The position numbers and the translations under genes are program-made. This document shows, one piece after another, positions 6,766-14,858 of a DNA stretch of 24,401 nucleotides (position 1 is the first letter of the stretch; every line of letters begins with the position of its first letter). The stretch comes from UBA1181 sp963631545 (lineage in GTDB: Bacteria > Bacteroidota > Bacteroidia > Bacteroidales > Paludibacteraceae). The notes under the pieces are model-generated. The model was not told the origin of the DNA, made no database searches, and saw only the letters and a program-made list of their open reading frames with translations. Location: NCBI GenBank assembly GCA_963631545.1, contig CAVGRN010000030.1, forward strand, positions 1 through 24,401, written 5' to 3'.

Positions 6766-7659
6766 TTACCAATCTTTGTCTGTTTGGTAGCGCGAGTCGC
6801 TTTGCTCCACTTTCCGTTTCTTTTGTTTTTCTTTCTCTTCTTGCTCTAAGGCTTTGAGAATCTGTTCGGCGTTTTCTTTCGACATTTGGTTAGGGTCTTG
6901 CTGCTCTTGTTGCTGCTTCTCCTCTTCTTTTTTCTGCTCCTGCTGTTGTTGTTGGTCGTCTTTCTGCTCGTCTTTTTGGTCTTGCTTGTCGTTGTTTTGA
7001 CCGCCGTTGCTTGGTGGGGTCATCGATTGGAGGATTTCTGCCACACGTTTCTCGTAATCCTGCGCCATGGCGAGGTTGAAGCGCGTGCTGTCGTTCTCTG
7101 GGGCGTTGCGCAGTGCATCTTTGTAGTCTTTTATCGGACCTTGCACGGTTTTCAGATTGTTCTGAAGAGATTGGTAGAACTGGCTCTTCACCTGGTTCAC
7201 GTCTTGCCCGGCTTCTTCCATCTTGGTGAGCATCTCGTTGGTCATAAGAATGGAGTCTAATGGCGTGAGTCGTTTCATCCCGGCGTTGCCCTTGTTGTGG
7301 TAAATGCCTGGAATCAGGGATTTTTCTTCTTCCGAGATGCTCGTTTTGTAGGTGGAGCTTGCCGCCTTTTTGTAGATTTTGTCTGCCATCTCGTATTTCC
7401 CGTTGCGATAATCGGCGTTGGCACTGTTGAAGAGTGCGCCCGTGCTGGTAGAGTCTATGTTCAACGCACCGGCGTAGCGTATTTTCGCATCGTCATACTT
7501 TGCCTCTTCGAAGGCAGAGTTCCCCTTGTCGATAAAGTCGTTTATCTGTTTGAATGACAGTTTGTTGGAGTTTGAGAACAGCAATACCGACAAAATCAGT
7601 AGCACCGTTGCGGCGATGCATATCTGTATGGTTTCTCTTTTATTTATATTGATCTTCAT
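6766..7659 (-). CDS. batC: BatC, membrane-anchored TPR protein
   Basis: This 297-residue protein has one N-terminal transmembrane segment (about residues 12-29), then TPR helices (about 38-105 and 165-205) that probably face the periplasm and bind partner proteins. From about residue 217 the chain becomes a low-complexity tail of Gln, Glu, Lys and Asp, with runs such as DQQQQQEQKKEEEKQQQEQQ. It ends in YQTDKDW, like the short aromatic C-terminal motif of BatC proteins. Both charged tail and terminal motif are known in the family. The start is ATG, 6 nt after the batB stop, so the two are translated from one message. A role as scaffold for the BatA and BatB VWA proteins is inference from the TPR content and operon. 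Confidence 0.92.
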   Translation of the reverse strand: MKININKRETIQICIAATVLLILSVLLFSNSNKLSFKQINDFIDKGNSAFEEAKYDDAKIRYAGALNIDSTSTGALFNSANADYRNGKYEMADKIYKKAASSTYKTSISEEEKSLIPGIYHNKGNAGMKRLTPLDSILMTNEMLTKMEEAGQDVNQVKSQFYQSLQNNLKTVQGPIKDYKDALRNAPENDSTRFNLAMAQDYEKRVAEILQSMTPPSNGGQNNDKQDQKDEQKDDQQQQQEQKKEEEKQQQEQQDPNQMSKENAEQILKALEQEEKEKQKKRKVEQSDSRYQTDKDW

Positions 7660-7665
7660 AACTGT

Positions 7666-8688
7666 TTATTCGAAAAGTTTGAAGTTTCTGAATAATCCGT
7701 TTTTCCTTTCTAATAGGAATATCTCGAGTGTCAGCACAACTAATGCGAACCAGGCGATTGGTGGGAACTGCTCGTTGTACTCGGAGTAGATTTTCGCCTC
7801 CACATCGTCTTTTGACACTTTCTCCAATTCCGTTTGAATCACTTTCAGCGCACTGTTGGAGTTGTCCGCGCGCACGTATGTTCCGTTGCCGGCTTGGGCA
7901 ATCTCTTGGCACATTGCCTCGTTGAGGCGGGTGATGACGGTGTTGCCGTCGCGGTCTTTCTTGAATCCTCCGCCGCCCTCAACAGGGATGGGCGATCCCT
8001 CGGGCTTTCCGATTCCGATGACGTTGATTTGCACGCCTGCCGCTGCGATTTGCTTTGCGATGCCCACCGCATCGTCCTCGTGGTTCTCGCCGTCGGTGAT
8101 GACGATGATGGCTTTGCCTTTATTCTCTTCTTGCGAAAATGAGCGGTTTGCCATTTCCAACGCCGCGCCAATGGCAGTCCCTTGCTGGCGGATCAGCGAG
8201 GGCTGGATGGAGGAGATGAAAATCTTGGCCGACTGATAGTCGGTGGTGATGGGTAGTTGCGTGTAGGGGTGTCCGGCAAAGATAATCACACCGAACTTGT
8301 CGTTGTTGAGGCCGTCCAAAAGTTTGTAGAGCATACGTTTGGAACGCTCTATCCTGTTGGGTTGCACATCCTCGGCAAGCATAGAGTTGGAAATGTCTAA
8401 CGCCACCATCACTTCAAGTCCCTTTCGTTTCACCGTTTCCAATTTCGAGCCGAACTGCGGTCTCGCAGCCGTGATGATGAGGGCGAACAACGCCAGTAGC
8501 GGCAAGTAGAATTTCAGGTGCTGGCGGAAAGAGGATGCGCCGGGCATCAGCCCCCTCAGCAGTTCGGGGTCGCCGAACGCTTTGAGGTTCTTCTCTCTTC
8601 TGGCTCTGACGTAGGCAAACAGCCCGACAAGCAGAGGCAGGAGTAGAAGCAGGTATAAATATTGTGGGTTTGCAAATCTGAATAACAT
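7666..8688 (-). CDS. batB: BatB, VWA-domain membrane protein
   Basis: This 340-residue protein follows the BatA/BatB plan: two N-terminal transmembrane segments (about residues 9-27 and 60-76, the second ending in the family's AARPQ), a von Willebrand A domain (about 92-280) and a C-terminal transmembrane segment (about 314-332). The metal-ion-dependent adhesion site is intact: DISNS (98-102), the Thr in PITTDY, and Asp in VITDGENHEDD. Such domains bind partners through a divalent metal and are typical companions of MoxR ATPases. The insert GGGGFKKDRDG in the VWA domain is Gly-rich. Start is ATG, with 18 nt to batA before it and 6 nt to batC after it. BatA and BatB are paralogues and may form a complex; this is inferred from family knowledge. 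Confidence 0.94.
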   Translation of the reverse strand: MLFRFANPQYLYLLLLLPLLVGLFAYVRARREKNLKAFGDPELLRGLMPGASSFRQHLKFYLPLLALFALIITAARPQFGSKLETVKRKGLEVMVALDISNSMLAEDVQPNRIERSKRMLYKLLDGLNNDKFGVIIFAGHPYTQLPITTDYQSAKIFISSIQPSLIRQQGTAIGAALEMANRSFSQEENKGKAIIVITDGENHEDDAVGIAKQIAAAGVQINVIGIGKPEGSPIPVEGGGGFKKDRDGNTVITRLNEAMCQEIAQAGNGTYVRADNSNSALKVIQTELEKVSKDDVEAKIYSEYNEQFPPIAWFALVVLTLEIFLLERKNGLFRNFKLFE

Positions 8689-8706
8689 AATCAGTTGTTT
8701 TTTGTT

Positions 8707-9861
8707 TTATGGAATATGCCTCAATACGGTGTTGCGGAGCAGAATCTCGGCGAGCAGCAGCACAATCGCGGTGATGGCGAATGGGAAGTATCGCTCGTCT
8801 TTTTTGCTGTGCTGGACAACGGATATTTTGGTTTTTTCCATTTGGTCAATCTCCTCGTAGATCGCTTTAAGCGATTTGTTGTCAGTGGCTCGGAAGTATT
8901 GTCCGTTTGTCTTTTCGGCGATGCCTTTCAGGGTTGGCTCGTCGATGTCCACTTTCATCATTTGCCTTTGCACGCCAAAGACGGTGTTGACGGGGTAGGG
9001 GGCTTCGCCCTTTGTCCCCACACCGATGGTGTAGACGCGGATGTTATAGGCTTTGGCCAACTCGGCGGCGGTTTGAGGGTCGATTTCGCCTCGGTTGTTG
9101 GAGCCATCCGTCAGGAGTATTATCACTTTCGATTTGGCTTGGCTATCCTTTATGCGGTTGACGGCGTTGGCGAGTCCCATGCCGATGGCGGTTCCGTCCT
9201 CTTCAATCATTTTCTCCGAGATGCTGTTCATCAGGTTGATGAGCGCGGGTTTGTCGGAGGTCAGCGGACTCTGCGTGAAGCTTTCGCCGGCGAACACCAC
9301 CAATCCGATGTTATCGTTTGGACGGGCAGAGATGAACTCCGCTCCCACAGCCTTGGCAGCCTCCAGTCGGTTCGGCTTCAAGTCTTCGGCGATCATACTG
9401 CCTGATATGTCTATCGCCATTACGATGTCGATTCCTTCCACGTCTTGGTTTGACCAGCTGTCGGACGATTGCGGACGCGCCAGCACAATGATTATCATCG
9501 CCAAAGCGGCGATTCTCAATGCGAACGGAGCGTGGATGAGATAGTATTTGTAACTTTTCCCGATGCCTTTGAATGCTTCGGTGGTCGATATTTGTAGATT
9601 CGCGGTTATGCGTTTTCTCCTATATATATACCAACCGATGATGGGAATCAGCAGCAGGAGCAGATACAAGTAGGAGGGGTGAAGGAACTCCACGTTCGAG
9701 AGTGTCGGCATAGAGAGTTCGTCTACGGCGGCGTTGGCACCATTCTGCTTGATAAGGTATTCGCTGAGCTTCAGCAGGCAGAGTGCGAAGACGAGGATGG
9801 CGGCGATGGTCAGTGCCACGGAGCCATATTTGAGTAGGTTGCTATTAGACTCTTTTTTCAT
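8707..9861 (-). CDS. batA: BatA, VWA-domain membrane protein with N-terminal extension
   Basis: This 384-residue protein has a VWA domain with a complete metal site, DISGS at 151-155 and LLTDGSNN further on, two transmembrane segments before it (about 60-80 and 112-129) and one near the end (about 358-376), closing with the family-typical LLRNTVLRHIP. BatA usually starts close to the EFLHPSYLYLLL motif. Here that motif begins near residue 58, preceded by about 55 extra residues containing another hydrophobic segment (about 12-36). The long start is supported by an ATGA overlap with the upstream gene, which suggests coupled translation. The alternative Met51 lacks an obvious ribosome-binding site. 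Predicted to sit in the inner membrane with its VWA domain in the periplasm or cytoplasm depending on topology, and to be remodelled by the MoxR ATPase. Confidence 0.93.
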   Translation of the reverse strand: MKKESNSNLLKYGSVALTIAAILVFALCLLKLSEYLIKQNGANAAVDELSMPTLSNVEFLHPSYLYLLLLLIPIIGWYIYRRKRITANLQISTTEAFKGIGKSYKYYLIHAPFALRIAALAMIIIVLARPQSSDSWSNQDVEGIDIVMAIDISGSMIAEDLKPNRLEAAKAVGAEFISARPNDNIGLVVFAGESFTQSPLTSDKPALINLMNSISEKMIEEDGTAIGMGLANAVNRIKDSQAKSKVIILLTDGSNNRGEIDPQTAAELAKAYNIRVYTIGVGTKGEAPYPVNTVFGVQRQMMKVDIDEPTLKGIAEKTNGQYFRATDNKSLKAIYEEIDQMEKTKISVVQHSKKDERYFPFAITAIVLLLAEILLRNTVLRHIP

Positions 9862-10847
9862 GGCTGTTCGGTCTTTTCGTTGCTTTCTTCCTGTTTCTCG
9901 CCGTCGGCTTGGCTTTCAGGCTCGGGGGCTTGCGCCGTGTCGTTGACGATTTTGTAGGCGTTGAGAATGCTTAGCTCGTTCTCTTCTTGCGAAGGCTCTT
10001 GCTTGGCAAACTTCACCATATCCGAAGTGTAGAATATTTGTTTCATATTGTCGAGAATCGGTGCCGCGTCGTTGTTGTGGCGCAGCATGTCGAGGATCTC
10101 GGCGGAGGTCATCTCCATAGCGGAGATTTTGAAACGCTTGACGAAGTAAGTCCTCAGCGTGTCCGTTATGTTGGTGTAGTATTGCTTGGTGAAGCCTTGC
10201 TTCCAAACCTTCTCTTCCTTGATGTGGTCTAACTCTTCGAGTGCCACTTCGTGAGGCAGGCGGTTGTCTTTCACCTCTTCCACCACTTCTTCCTCCTTGC
10301 GTTTGAAGGCTTTGTAGAGAATGTAGCCGATATAGCCCAATGCGGCGAGAATGACTAAGATGGAGAGGTAGAGCAGTATGCGCTGCCAGTTGACGCCGGG
10401 CGCGTAATTCTCTGCGATGTCTGTCACCTGAGCATGCTCGAAGTCTGCCTCGATGGTGGCAACGTTGAGGAAGAGTTTCTCCGTTTCCAATTCCTTCACC
10501 TTGGTGATGAATTTGAATGGAGGAATGGTGTATTTGCCTGTGTCGAAAGATGTTACGAGTATGTCTTGCGTGATTCTCAACTTGGTGCCGTTCTCCACGG
10601 TGGTGTCCATCTTAGAGATGGCGAGTATTTCCACGCCTGGCACGAGCGTGTCTGTCTGGTTAATGACGGGGAAATGCACAACGGCGTTCTGTGGTTGCAG
10701 AACCTCTAATTTAATATGCCTTTGCTCTCCGATTCGTATGGCGGACGAGTCGATCGATGCCTTGACGGCAACGCTCTGTCCCTTGGCCGAGAAGGACGCT
10801 ATCGTGCAGAGAATCAAGAGTATTATGTACCCTTTTTTTCGTTTCAT
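9858..10847 (-). CDS. BatD-like/DUF4381-like membrane protein
   Basis: This 329-residue protein occupies the slot between the DUF58 and batA genes seen in Bacteroidota bat operons. A signal peptide (about residues 1-23, ending AKG) precedes a periplasmic beta-rich domain (25-150) resembling the N-terminal part of BatD proteins (VKASIDSSAIRIGEQRHIKLEV). A single transmembrane segment (155-177) leads to a charged cytoplasmic domain (180-300) rich in helices, including LPHEVALEELDHI and TLRTYFVKRFKISAMEMTSAEILDML, which is the DUF4381-like part. The last 30 residues are Glu/Gln/Pro-rich and disordered. It overlaps batA by 4 nt (ATGA) and follows the DUF58 gene by 16 nt. Function unknown; association with the MoxR-DUF58-VWA machinery is inferred from the operon. 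Confidence 0.82.
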   Translation of the reverse strand: MKRKKGYIILLILCTIASFSAKGQSVAVKASIDSSAIRIGEQRHIKLEVLQPQNAVVHFPVINQTDTLVPGVEILAISKMDTTVENGTKLRITQDILVTSFDTGKYTIPPFKFITKVKELETEKLFLNVATIEADFEHAQVTDIAENYAPGVNWQRILLYLSILVILAALGYIGYILYKAFKRKEEEVVEEVKDNRLPHEVALEELDHIKEEKVWKQGFTKQYYTNITDTLRTYFVKRFKISAMEMTSAEILDMLRHNNDAAPILDNMKQIFYTSDMVKFAKQEPSQEENELSILNAYKIVNDTAQAPEPESQADGEKQEESNEKTEQP

Positions 10848-10863
10848 ATTAAGAATGTTTTTC

Positions 10864-11733
10864 TTATGCCCTTTGTTTGAAAAGTTTCATTAAGGCTTTC
10901 ACATAATCTTCGTCTGTGGCGATGGATATGGCGTCCACGCCGCTTTGGTTGAAGCATTGGGTGAGTCGCTCTTGGCGGTCGCGCCAGTGTTTCTCGTAGG
11001 CGGCGCGCACGCGCTTGTCGGAGGTGTCCACCCAAAGGTCGTCGCCGTTCTCCGCATCCTTCATTTTCACCAGCCCTACGGAGGGCAGCGTTGTTTCGCG
11101 GCGGTCGTAGATTTGCAGTGCCACGATGTCGTGCTTGCGGTTGGCAATCACGAGCGATTTGGAGAAGTCGTCGCTGATGAAGTCGGATATGACGAACGAT
11201 GTGCAGCGTTTCTTGATGGCGTTGGTGAGGTATTGCAGTGCGCCTTGTATGTCTGTGCGCTTGCTTTCTGGCTCAAACCCGAGCAACTCGCGGATGATGT
11301 ACAACACGTGCTTTTTCCCTTTTTGAGGGGGAATGAACTTTTCGATTTTGTCGGAAAAGAACACCACGCCGATTTTGTCGTTGTTTTGGATAGCGGAGAA
11401 GGCGATGGTTGCCGCGATCTCCGTTGCCATATCCCGTTTAATCTGGTTGATCGAGCCGAACTCGCCGCTGGCGGATACGTCCACTAAGAGCATCATGGTC
11501 ATTTCCCTCTCCTCTTCAAACACCTTGATGAAGGGTTTGTTGAAGCGTGCGGTTACGTTCCAGTCGATGTTGCGCACATCGTCTCCGTATTGGTATTCGC
11601 GCACTTCGGAGAAGGTCATGCCACGGCCTTTGAAGGCGGTGTGGTACTCTCCCGCGAAAATGTTGCGCGAGAGTCCCCTCGTCTTGATTTCGATCTTCCG
11701 GACTTTCTTTAATATCTCTTCCGTATTTTTCAT
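10864..11733 (-). CDS. DUF58 family protein
   Basis: This 289-residue soluble protein is of the DUF58 family (PF01882), the usual partner encoded next to MoxR ATPases. The family signature is at residues 41-63 (FSEVREYQYGDDVRNIDW and following residues). It is followed by a VWA-like fold whose metal motif DVSAS (85-89) is intact, then FFSDKIEKFIPPQKGKKH and FVISDFISDDF. There is no membrane segment, so it probably works in the cytoplasm or at the inner face of the membrane. Together with BatA and BatB this gives three VWA-type proteins in one operon. Start is ATG, 33 nt after the moxR stop. The molecular role of DUF58 is not established; MoxR-VWA pairs elsewhere act in metal insertion or complex assembly. 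Confidence 0.93.
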   Translation of the reverse strand: MKNTEEILKKVRKIEIKTRGLSRNIFAGEYHTAFKGRGMTFSEVREYQYGDDVRNIDWNVTARFNKPFIKVFEEEREMTMMLLVDVSASGEFGSINQIKRDMATEIAATIAFSAIQNNDKIGVVFFSDKIEKFIPPQKGKKHVLYIIRELLGFEPESKRTDIQGALQYLTNAIKKRCTSFVISDFISDDFSKSLVIANRKHDIVALQIYDRRETTLPSVGLVKMKDAENGDDLWVDTSDKRVRAAYEKHWRDRQERLTQCFNQSGVDAISIATDEDYVKALMKLFKQRA

Positions 11734-11766
11734 CTCAATCTCAATGGATTAGAATGACGGCTGCCA

Positions 11767-12759
11767 TTAAGGCACTTCCACTGCGTTTAGAATCTCGTTG
11801 ACGATGTCTTCCGAAGTCATATTGTTGGCTTCGGCCTCGTAGGTCAGGCCGACTCTGTGGCGCAGCACGTCCATAGCGATGGCGCGCACATCCTCTGGAA
11901 TGACGTAGCCTCTACGTTTGATGAACGCGTATGCGCGGGCTGCCAATGCGAGGTTGATGGACGCACGAGGCGAACCACCGAAAGAGATCATCTCTTTCAG
12001 ATTGCCCAAATTATACTGCTCAGGGAAACGGGTGGCATTGACGATGTCGACGATGTACTTTTCGATTTTCTCGTCCATATAGACTTCCTGCACCACTTTG
12101 CGTGCCTCAATGATGTCTTCTGGCTTCAGCACTGGGGTAATCTCCGTTTTTTCTTTCTTGATGTTTTGGCGGATGATGAGCTTCTCCTCGTCTGGCTTAG
12201 GGTAGGTGATGTGTACTTTCAGCATAAAACGGTCTACCTGCGCCTCAGGAAGTGGGTATGTACCCTCTTGTTCGATAGGGTTCTGGGTTGCCATTACGAG
12301 GAATGGTTTTGGCAGTTGGAAAGTCTCTTCGCCGATGGTTACTTGACGCTCTTGCATAGCCTCGAGCAGCGCACTCTGCACTTTGGCAGGTGCACGGTTG
12401 ATCTCGTCCGCTAACACCAAGTTGGCGAAGATAGGGCCTTTCTTGATGTTGAACTCCTCCGTTTTCTGACTGTAGATTACGGTACCGACGACATCGGCAG
12501 GCAAAAGGTCGGGCGTGAACTGGATGCGGCTGTACTTCGCATCAATCAGTTGTCCCAATGTCTTGATTGCCAATGTTTTTGCCAATCCTGGCACACCCTC
12601 CAACAGAACGTGTCCGTCGGCCAACAAACCAATCAGTAAAGATTCTACCAAGTGCTTCTGTCCTACGATGCTTTTGTCCATTCCCATAATGAGAATGTCC
12701 ACGAATGAACTTTGCTTTTCGATTTTCTCATTCAACGCTTTGATATCAATCTGCTCCAT
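11767..12759 (-). CDS. MoxR-family AAA+ ATPase
   Basis: This 330-residue ATPase is a chaperone-like AAA+ protein of the MoxR class (AAA_3), expected to form rings and use ATP to remodel partner proteins, typically ones with VWA domains. The Walker A motif is GVPGLAKT (55-62), Walker B LVLADE (114-119) and sensor 1 ATQN (157-160), followed by EQEGTYPLPEAQVDRFML with its arginine. The C-terminal lid holds GGSPRASINLALAARAYAF. Everything needed for ATP hydrolysis is present and the length is typical. The start is ATG. It leads the tight part of the operon, 33 nt before the DUF58 gene, and lies 122 nt after the HU-LysM gene on the same strand. I find no good -7 element in that gap. Confidence 0.95.
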   Translation of the reverse strand: MEQIDIKALNEKIEKQSSFVDILIMGMDKSIVGQKHLVESLLIGLLADGHVLLEGVPGLAKTLAIKTLGQLIDAKYSRIQFTPDLLPADVVGTVIYSQKTEEFNIKKGPIFANLVLADEINRAPAKVQSALLEAMQERQVTIGEETFQLPKPFLVMATQNPIEQEGTYPLPEAQVDRFMLKVHITYPKPDEEKLIIRQNIKKEKTEITPVLKPEDIIEARKVVQEVYMDEKIEKYIVDIVNATRFPEQYNLGNLKEMISFGGSPRASINLALAARAYAFIKRRGYVIPEDVRAIAMDVLRHRVGLTYEAEANNMTSEDIVNEILNAVEVP

Positions 12760-12881
12760 ATCTCTTTTTTGTTTTTTTCTCTTTTGTTGCTAAAACTTTG
12801 GGGTGCCAGACTTATTGCGTGCGCCTTTCCCGTTTTAACGATATTTTATGACTCTGTCTTTCTTTTAACCAATTTTCACTA

Positions 12882-14435
12882 TTAGTTGAGGAGTTTCTCT
12901 TGGACTTCGCTTGCGATTTTCTTGCATTTAGAAGATGTCGGGTCGACGAAATCTGCACCCAAATCAGGGATTCTCAACTTCTGGCCACCTTTCACATCAT
13001 TCGGACTTGCCAGAATGTCTGTGTTGAAGTAGTATATGTAAACCCAGAAGTGGAATGCGCCGCTGTACACGTTGCGCGAGATCTGCGCCAAGCGGCTGCC
13101 CTCTTTCACCGTGTAGGTTTCCAGCACGGGTGCGGAGGTTGGGAAGTTCAACTCGGGATGATTCTTCTTCATAAAATCAACCAAAGCGGGGTCGAATGGG
13201 AACCGCTCTTCGTTGTTAGAGATGGCTTCTGCGGCGGCACTCTCCTCGGCGGTTTCAATGCCGGTAGGGCAGGCTTCGGGTGTGTCGAAGCAGTCTATAT
13301 GCTCGGTTTCCTCTTCTCCTATTTCCTCGGTGTCGGAAGATTCTGTTTCTGTGGCAGCTGTTTCGTCAGCTGATTTTTCTGGCTCAGTTATAGTTTCCGT
13401 CTGTGTCTCCATGTTCCCGAAAATCCACAGACCATTGTTTTTCGCATATCTCACGCCGAATAGCACGCCGATGATGAAGATGACGCCGATTATCAGCCAT
13501 ACCAGCCATGATTTGCTTCCTTTCTGGGCGGTTTCGTCCGATTTCTTGTGTTTGCTTTTGCCATTTCCTTTCTTTTCTGAAGGGGCTTTAGCGGACGCTT
13601 CATTATCGTCATCATCGTTTGCTTTTGATTTTTCCTCAGCAACTTCTGCCTCTTTCCCTTCTGCGTCGGGCGAAACCGTTGTTTCTATTTGCGGTGTTGC
13701 CTTGGAAGTGTTCTCTTCGGGGGTTGGATTCGAATCCAACTTCTCCTCGTTTTCATTTGTGGCGAGTTTTTCGTCCATATCGTTATTTATTGGGTTGGTA
13801 ATGTTTACTTCTGTTTGTGTTTTTTCTTCCTCCGCCGCTCTCTCGTTGAGAACTTCTTCGGTGTATTTTTCTGGTTTCTCCTCGATGATGTCCTCTGCGG
13901 GGTTCTCGTCTGCCGTAGGAGTTTCCGCTATTGCTTCGGATTCCTCCTTTTTATCCTCTGCCTTATTAATTAAGGTATCGTTGTCATCTTTGACATCGTT
14001 AACGGATGGTTCTTCCTGTGTAGAAACTATTCCTGTAGGAATGTCTGCACTGTCGTCTACGGTTTCGTCTAAATCCTCGTCAGCGGTTTCGGGAGGGTCT
14101 ACGGGGCCGTCCTTGCGCACGGTGTAGAATGCCTCCAAGTGGGCGTATGGTTGGTTCACCTTTTCTTTTAGGTCTTTGTCTGGGGTGAATGATACGCGGT
14201 TGTATGCCGGGATGATCATTTCCTCGCCGTTGCGCACGTTCACGCTTTTACGCTCGTCGATGTGGGTGAGTTTGAAAGTTCCGAGGTTGGGTACTTTCAC
14301 GACACCGTCTTTTTTCAGAGCCTCCTCAATCAGGGTGAAGAGTGTGCGGAGGAATGCCTCGGCGTTTTTTTTCGAGGTTTTCGCATTATCTGCTATCTTG
14401 CCGCAGAGGTCTTGTAGACTAATTTTTTCGTTCAT
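12882..14435 (-). CDS. HU-domain protein with transmembrane segment and LysM-like domain
   Basis: This 517-residue protein has four parts. Residues 1-95 are an HU/IHF-type domain (LCGKIADNAKTSKKNAEAFL, VVKVPNLGTFKL, RVSFTPDKDLKEKVN). The arm reads RNGEEM, so the intercalating Pro usual in HU (RNP) is missing. Residues 96-285 are a long acidic, probably disordered linker rich in Glu, Asp, Asn and Thr. A basic patch (289-308) precedes one transmembrane segment (about 310-331). A second acidic stretch (342-405) leads to a LysM-like domain (about 439-491: TYTVKEGSRLAQISRNVYSG ending GQKLRIPDL). The basic patch before the membrane predicts HU inside and LysM in the periplasm. The protein could link DNA to the peptidoglycan or envelope; that is inference. 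It starts 5 nt after a small HU gene and precedes moxR. Confidence 0.85.
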   Translation of the reverse strand: MNEKISLQDLCGKIADNAKTSKKNAEAFLRTLFTLIEEALKKDGVVKVPNLGTFKLTHIDERKSVNVRNGEEMIIPAYNRVSFTPDKDLKEKVNQPYAHLEAFYTVRKDGPVDPPETADEDLDETVDDSADIPTGIVSTQEEPSVNDVKDDNDTLINKAEDKKEESEAIAETPTADENPAEDIIEEKPEKYTEEVLNERAAEEEKTQTEVNITNPINNDMDEKLATNENEEKLDSNPTPEENTSKATPQIETTVSPDAEGKEAEVAEEKSKANDDDDNEASAKAPSEKKGNGKSKHKKSDETAQKGSKSWLVWLIIGVIFIIGVLFGVRYAKNNGLWIFGNMETQTETITEPEKSADETAATETESSDTEEIGEEETEHIDCFDTPEACPTGIETAEESAAAEAISNNEERFPFDPALVDFMKKNHPELNFPTSAPVLETYTVKEGSRLAQISRNVYSGAFHFWVYIYYFNTDILASPNDVKGGQKLRIPDLGADFVDPTSSKCKKIASEVQEKLLN

Positions 14436-14440
14436 ACGGC

Positions 14441-14716
14441 TTAGGAGTTGAGTTTGTCTTTGAGGATGTTACTCATTTTGAACGCCATCACTTGTTTGGG
14501 TGGTGTCATCATTCTGTCTTTGGTTGTGGGGTCGACGAAGAGTCGTTCTTTTTTACGCCTTGCCTCAAAGACGCCGAACCCCGAGATCGACACGGAGTTG
14601 CCGTTGCACAACTCGTCTCCGAGGGCGTCAGCAAGACTTGCGAACAGTGCGTCGGTGGTTTCGGCGTCCGTCTGCAACTGTTTCTTGATTTCTGATGTTA
14701 TTTCTTTTGTGTTCAC
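14441..14716 (-). CDS. HU-family DNA-binding protein
   Basis: This 91-residue protein is a complete small HU-family protein: helical N-terminal half for dimer formation, SVSISGFGVFEARRKKER (about 41-58), then the DNA-binding arm with Pro63 (VDPTTKDRM) at the usual place of the intercalating proline, and a C-terminal helix FKMSNILKDKLN. It should bind and bend DNA with little sequence preference. The start is a GTG at 14716: an in-frame TAG lies five codons upstream and no nearby ATG is available. It sits 5 nt ahead of the HU-LysM gene, in one message, and the two could form heterodimers. A possible promoter read on the minus strand at 14755-14748 (TATCTTCG) is one base off TAnnTTTG. Confidence 0.92.
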   Translation of the reverse strand: MNTKEITSEIKKQLQTDAETTDALFASLADALGDELCNGNSVSISGFGVFEARRKKERLFVDPTTKDRMMTPPKQVMAFKMSNILKDKLNS

Positions 14717-14765
14717 GGCGTATTCAGTCTAAGTGGTAAAATTTCTACGAAGATAGAAAGAACTT

Positions 14766-14800
14766 GTGAGAATTTCACGCTTTTCGCACATTTTAATGTG
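14766..14800. promoter_or_regulatory. Two dyads in the divergent HU/MORN promoter region
   Basis: GTGAGAATTTCAC (14766-14778) is a 13-nt dyad with a single central base and one wobble pair. CACATTTTAATGTG (14787-14800) is a 14-nt dyad with a two-base centre. Both lie between the divergent HU and MORN genes, 8 nt apart, where an operator would be expected. The first has GTGA/TCAC half sites like those bound by CRP/FNR-family proteins, but the spacing differs from the classical site. Binding protein unknown. Confidence 0.35.
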
Positions 14801-14850
14801 ATGTTTGCAGAATTTCGTTCCGCTGACAATGTCTTTTGTTTGGAAAATTA

Positions 14851-14858
14851 TATATTTG
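14851..14858 (+). promoter_or_regulatory. Bacteroidota -7 element upstream of MORN gene
   Basis: TATATTTG is an exact match to TAnnTTTG and ends 37 nt before the ATG at 14896, predicting a leader of about 32 nt. TTTG copies at 14835-14838 and 14839-14842 are too close to be a -33 element at the usual spacing. Confidence 0.5.

Noticed and set aside
8695..9405. 236-residue plus-strand frame opposite batA
   Set aside because: It is antisense to a complete BatA with intact metal-site motifs and shows no domain of its own.
13213..14127. 304-residue plus-strand Ser/Val/Phe-rich frame
   Set aside because: It is the reverse of the Glu/Asp/Ala-rich linker of the HU-LysM gene; such acidic low-complexity stretches leave long open frames on the other strand.
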